43,754 bases of DNA, taken from NCBI GenBank assembly GCA_023511675.1, contig JAIMBC010000010.1, forward strand, positions 1 through 43,754, in the 5' to 3' direction. The notes beneath the pieces were generated by a model, which was not told the origin of the DNA, searched no databases, and saw only the letters and a program-made list of their open reading frames with translations. The position numbers and the translations under genes are program-made. Source of the stretch: Pirellulales bacterium (GTDB taxonomy: Bacteria; Planctomycetota; Planctomycetia; Pirellulales; JAIMBC01). Below are positions 41,851-43,754 of this stretch, in pieces. The first letter of the stretch is position 1. Every line of letters begins with the position of its first letter.

Positions 41851-43500
41851 TCACAGCTCGTCCTGCTTGGCGTGCAGGTATTCTTCTCCCACAGGGTAGT
41901 TGCGAAAGCGGATGGTGTAGTAGCTCTCGAACCAGGCGGCGATCTCGGTTTCCAAGGAGCGGTCGTACTCAGGGTTGACGAACAGGGTGTTGCCGTAGTG
42001 GGGCTCGCGGATTTCTCCTTGCTCGACGATCACGCGACCCGCCTTGATCACGTAGCGAGGCAGCTCGAACATGGTCTCTTTGTTCTCGTGGGGCGTGTAG
42101 ATGGTGATGTCGGCGTCGGCCCCCGGACCGAGGTGGCCTTTGTGTTTCAGGCCGAGGATTCTGGCTGGGGCTGCACGTGTGATGATGCAGATCTCGTTGA
42201 GCGTGTACTGGCGGTCGAGATCTTCCAGCACGCTCCGCTGGCGGACCTGCGGGTGAATGCTGTACAGCACGTCGCGGCGGTAGGTGCGGTCCATCAAGAG
42301 GCGGATGATCTGGGGATAGGCCAGAAAGGAGCCGCCATTGGGGTGGTCGGTGCTCATGACCACGCGCCAGGGATCCTGCACCAGCAGATACCACTCGAGG
42401 CCGATCGCCCATTGCAGGCCGTGCACGAGGCTCTTTTGGCGGTATTCGATCGGTGCAATGCCGCAGCCTGCCTCCAGCTCCGTATCGCCGCTAAACCACT
42501 TGGACTTGTACACATTGCTCAGGTAGTACCCCAGCGGGCCGTCGCCCGTCATGCTGGTGGTCTGGCCGAACAGCACCTGTCCTACATCCACCGTCAGGTT
42601 GGGGTGCGCATTGACGTACTCGGCCAGCGGCACCACCTTCGAGTTGAAAGTGTTTTCGTCCGCGTCGCCCCCGCCGTAGCTGTGGAACTGAATGTGCGTG
42701 AGATGCCCACGGTGTCCCTCCAGCGCCTGCATCGTGTCCAGCGTGACCTGCCAGTTGCCAGGCATGCCAAGCTGATTGCAGTGCACGTGCACGGCGTGGG
42801 GCAGGCCAAGTTCGTCTACCGCCGCCGCCACGCCGCGAATGATCTGCCGGGGCGTCACATCGAAGGAGGCCACCTTCTGGTCCAGATGGCTCACATTGCC
42901 TGCCTGCCGCGTTTTCCACTCCTCTACGCCGCCAGGGTTCACCAGCTTGGCGGCGTAGCCCTTGGCGGCGCCCAGCAGCCAGGCCACGAACGACTTGAGC
43001 TTCTCCGGCTCGTTCTGCTGCAAGCACTTCATGATGAAGTGGTTGTTGCCCATCAACACGTAAAAGCCCCGGTCGATGCAGGGCGTGTCGGCCAACTCTT
43101 CGTGTGCATGGCGGGCTGCCAGAGGGGGGATGGCGGCATCAAAGGCGGTGGTGTAGCCGAGGGCTGCGTACTTGTAGCCCGTGGCAAAAGTGCTGGGCAC
43201 GCTGCCCATGCTGCCGCTGTGGGTGAGGGGCGTCCGCCGCACGGGAGGATGGCGGCGTTTTTCCTCCGGCCGCATCTTGCGTGCCATGTTCACCTTGGGG
43301 CCGGCGATATGACAGTGCATGTCCACCCCGCCCGGCATCACCACCAGCCCCGTGGCGTCGATGGTCCGCTCAGGCACGTCCTGCGGGTCGGAGGGCGGCT
43401 CGACGATTTGGCTGCCGCGGATCCAGATATCGCGCACCTCGCCGTCAATTCCATTGGCGGGATCGTAGACGGTACCGCCAGCGATCTTGAGGTAAGACAT
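41851..43500 (-). CDS. fhcA: Formylmethanofuran dehydrogenase A / formyltransferase-hydrolase complex subunit A
   Basis: This 549-residue protein is the FwdA/FmdA/FhcA amidohydrolase. In bacteria it is the FhcA subunit of the complex that releases formate from formyl-methanofuran-type cofactors in C1 oxidation or detoxification. The metal motif MHCHIAGPKVN puts His at 62 and 64. The carboxylated lysine corresponds to K185 in AAKLVNPGG, and HVHCNQLG gives His 238 and 240. Length and order match the archaeal A subunit. The start follows a CGGAG about ten bases upstream. The genes for FhcB, FhcC and FhcD are not in this window. It begins 22 bases after the stop of the NuoN-like gene, which suggests read-through from a complex I operon. 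Confidence 0.92.
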   Translation of the reverse strand: MSYLKIAGGTVYDPANGIDGEVRDIWIRGSQIVEPPSDPQDVPERTIDATGLVVMPGGVDMHCHIAGPKVNMARKMRPEEKRRHPPVRRTPLTHSGSMGSVPSTFATGYKYAALGYTTAFDAAIPPLAARHAHEELADTPCIDRGFYVLMGNNHFIMKCLQQNEPEKLKSFVAWLLGAAKGYAAKLVNPGGVEEWKTRQAGNVSHLDQKVASFDVTPRQIIRGVAAAVDELGLPHAVHVHCNQLGMPGNWQVTLDTMQALEGHRGHLTHIQFHSYGGGDADENTFNSKVVPLAEYVNAHPNLTVDVGQVLFGQTTSMTGDGPLGYYLSNVYKSKWFSGDTELEAGCGIAPIEYRQKSLVHGLQWAIGLEWYLLVQDPWRVVMSTDHPNGGSFLAYPQIIRLLMDRTYRRDVLYSIHPQVRQRSVLEDLDRQYTLNEICIITRAAPARILGLKHKGHLGPGADADITIYTPHENKETMFELPRYVIKAGRVIVEQGEIREPHYGNTLFVNPEYDRSLETEIAAWFESYYTIRFRNYPVGEEYLHAKQDEL

Positions 43501-43522
43501 GAGCAAGGAGGCTCCGAGCGGT

Positions 43523-43754
43523 TTAGCGTGCGGCCGGCTGCGGTGCGGGGAGCGACCCGAGCGAGACAGAGGCGGACTGGAGTTGGGCGCGGGCGTCGCG
43601 CAGCGCGGCGGCGGCACTGGCCGTGAGCCAGCCGGGGAAGGCACCCAGCGCAATGACCAGCACGGCAGAGAGCGTCATGGCCCAGCGGGCACCCCGTCCG
43701 CCGCGGGCAAGGGGGGGGGCGAGCGGCAAGCGGAAGTACATGATGCCTATCAGC
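43523..43754 (-). CDS. nuoN: C-terminal fragment of NADH-quinone oxidoreductase subunit N (probable)
   Basis: Only the last ~76 codons are inside the window, and the gene continues past its end. The fragment opens LIGIMYFRLPL and includes one strong membrane helix (AMTLSAVLVIALGAFPGWL) then an alanine/serine-rich cytoplasmic tail. A basic loop followed by a last helix with LGAFPGWL fits the C-terminus of NuoN/NDH-like antiporter subunits of complex I. The call is moderate because so little is visible. A run of nine C/G at 43711-43719 lies in frame within it. The stop at 43523 leaves 22 bases to the fhcA start. Confidence 0.55.
   Translation of the reverse strand, partial: LIGIMYFRLPLAPPLARGGRGARWAMTLSAVLVIALGAFPGWLTASAAAALRDARAQLQSASVSLGSLPAPQPAAR

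Noticed and set aside
41845-43626. 593-codon open frame on the + strand opposite fhcA
   Set aside because: Antisense shadow of a strongly conserved gene, kept open by high GC content.

Overview
The window is GC-rich, densely coded DNA that looks like a planctomycete, most likely of the Pirellulales/Thermoguttaceae kind. This is inferred from gene content. It has DUF1501 and Gfo/Idh/MocA proteins with twin-arginine-like leaders, a formylmethanofuran dehydrogenase A homologue (fhcA, C1 metabolism), a sigma/anti-sigma/DUF3106-type operon, a planctomycete-style DnaA and an LptE-type lipoprotein. The last implies a Gram-negative-type envelope. No rRNA, tRNA, CRISPR array, insertion sequence or prophage gene was seen, and the window reads as ordinary chromosome.

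Layout. 1-2458: hairpin-rich repeat DNA, a minus-strand ThiF/MoeB-type E1-like enzyme and almost 1 kb without a gene. 2459-8176 (+): a tight housekeeping operon of phoH, a pgpH-type 7TM-HD phosphodiesterase, ybeY, recO, a BamD-like TPR lipoprotein and lptE. Its genes overlap or nearly touch. 8421-12902 (-): a secreted DUF885 metallohydrolase co-transcribed with a DUF1501 protein, then a secreted double-PDZ protein. 12903-14248: a gene-poor, repeat-bearing stretch. 14249-17439 (+): a GNAT acetyltransferase and dnaA, the latter behind a near-consensus promoter. 17664-21623 (-): a Gfo/Idh oxidoreductase, then an ECF sigma factor, its membrane anti-sigma factor and a secreted DUF3106-like protein. 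21993-23225 (+): a lipoprotein with a probable alpha/alpha-toroid domain. 23462-24775 (-): a second Gfo/Idh protein.

25102-30401 (+): a fumarylacetoacetate-hydrolase-family enzyme, an RmlD-like extended SDR, a classical SDR and a Zn/Cd/Pb-type P1B ATPase. 30761-35539 (+): the most unusual gene, a ~1590-residue protein with a RelE/ParE-toxin-like N-terminus, a complete superfamily-1A (UvrD-like) helicase core and ~740 residues of unrecognised, mostly helical C-terminus. It stands alone behind its own candidate promoter. Its 5' end carries an apparent +1 frame disruption. 35831-38879 (-): a class III aminotransferase, a cytidine/guanine-deaminase-fold enzyme and a secreted TIM-barrel isomerase-like protein. 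39160-41690 (+): a small lipoprotein and a large secreted protein, neither recognised, behind a good promoter. 41851-43754 (-): fhcA directly behind the C-terminal end of a membrane protein best read as NuoN, so fhcA may be read from the tail of a complex I operon.

The strongest leads are the RelE-like/helicase/solenoid protein with its frame disruption, the PgpH homologue that has lost most of its extracellular domain, the nuoN-fhcA junction, and a short palindromic repeat (core GACCGCAT-N2-ATGCGGTC) present at three distant intergenic sites.
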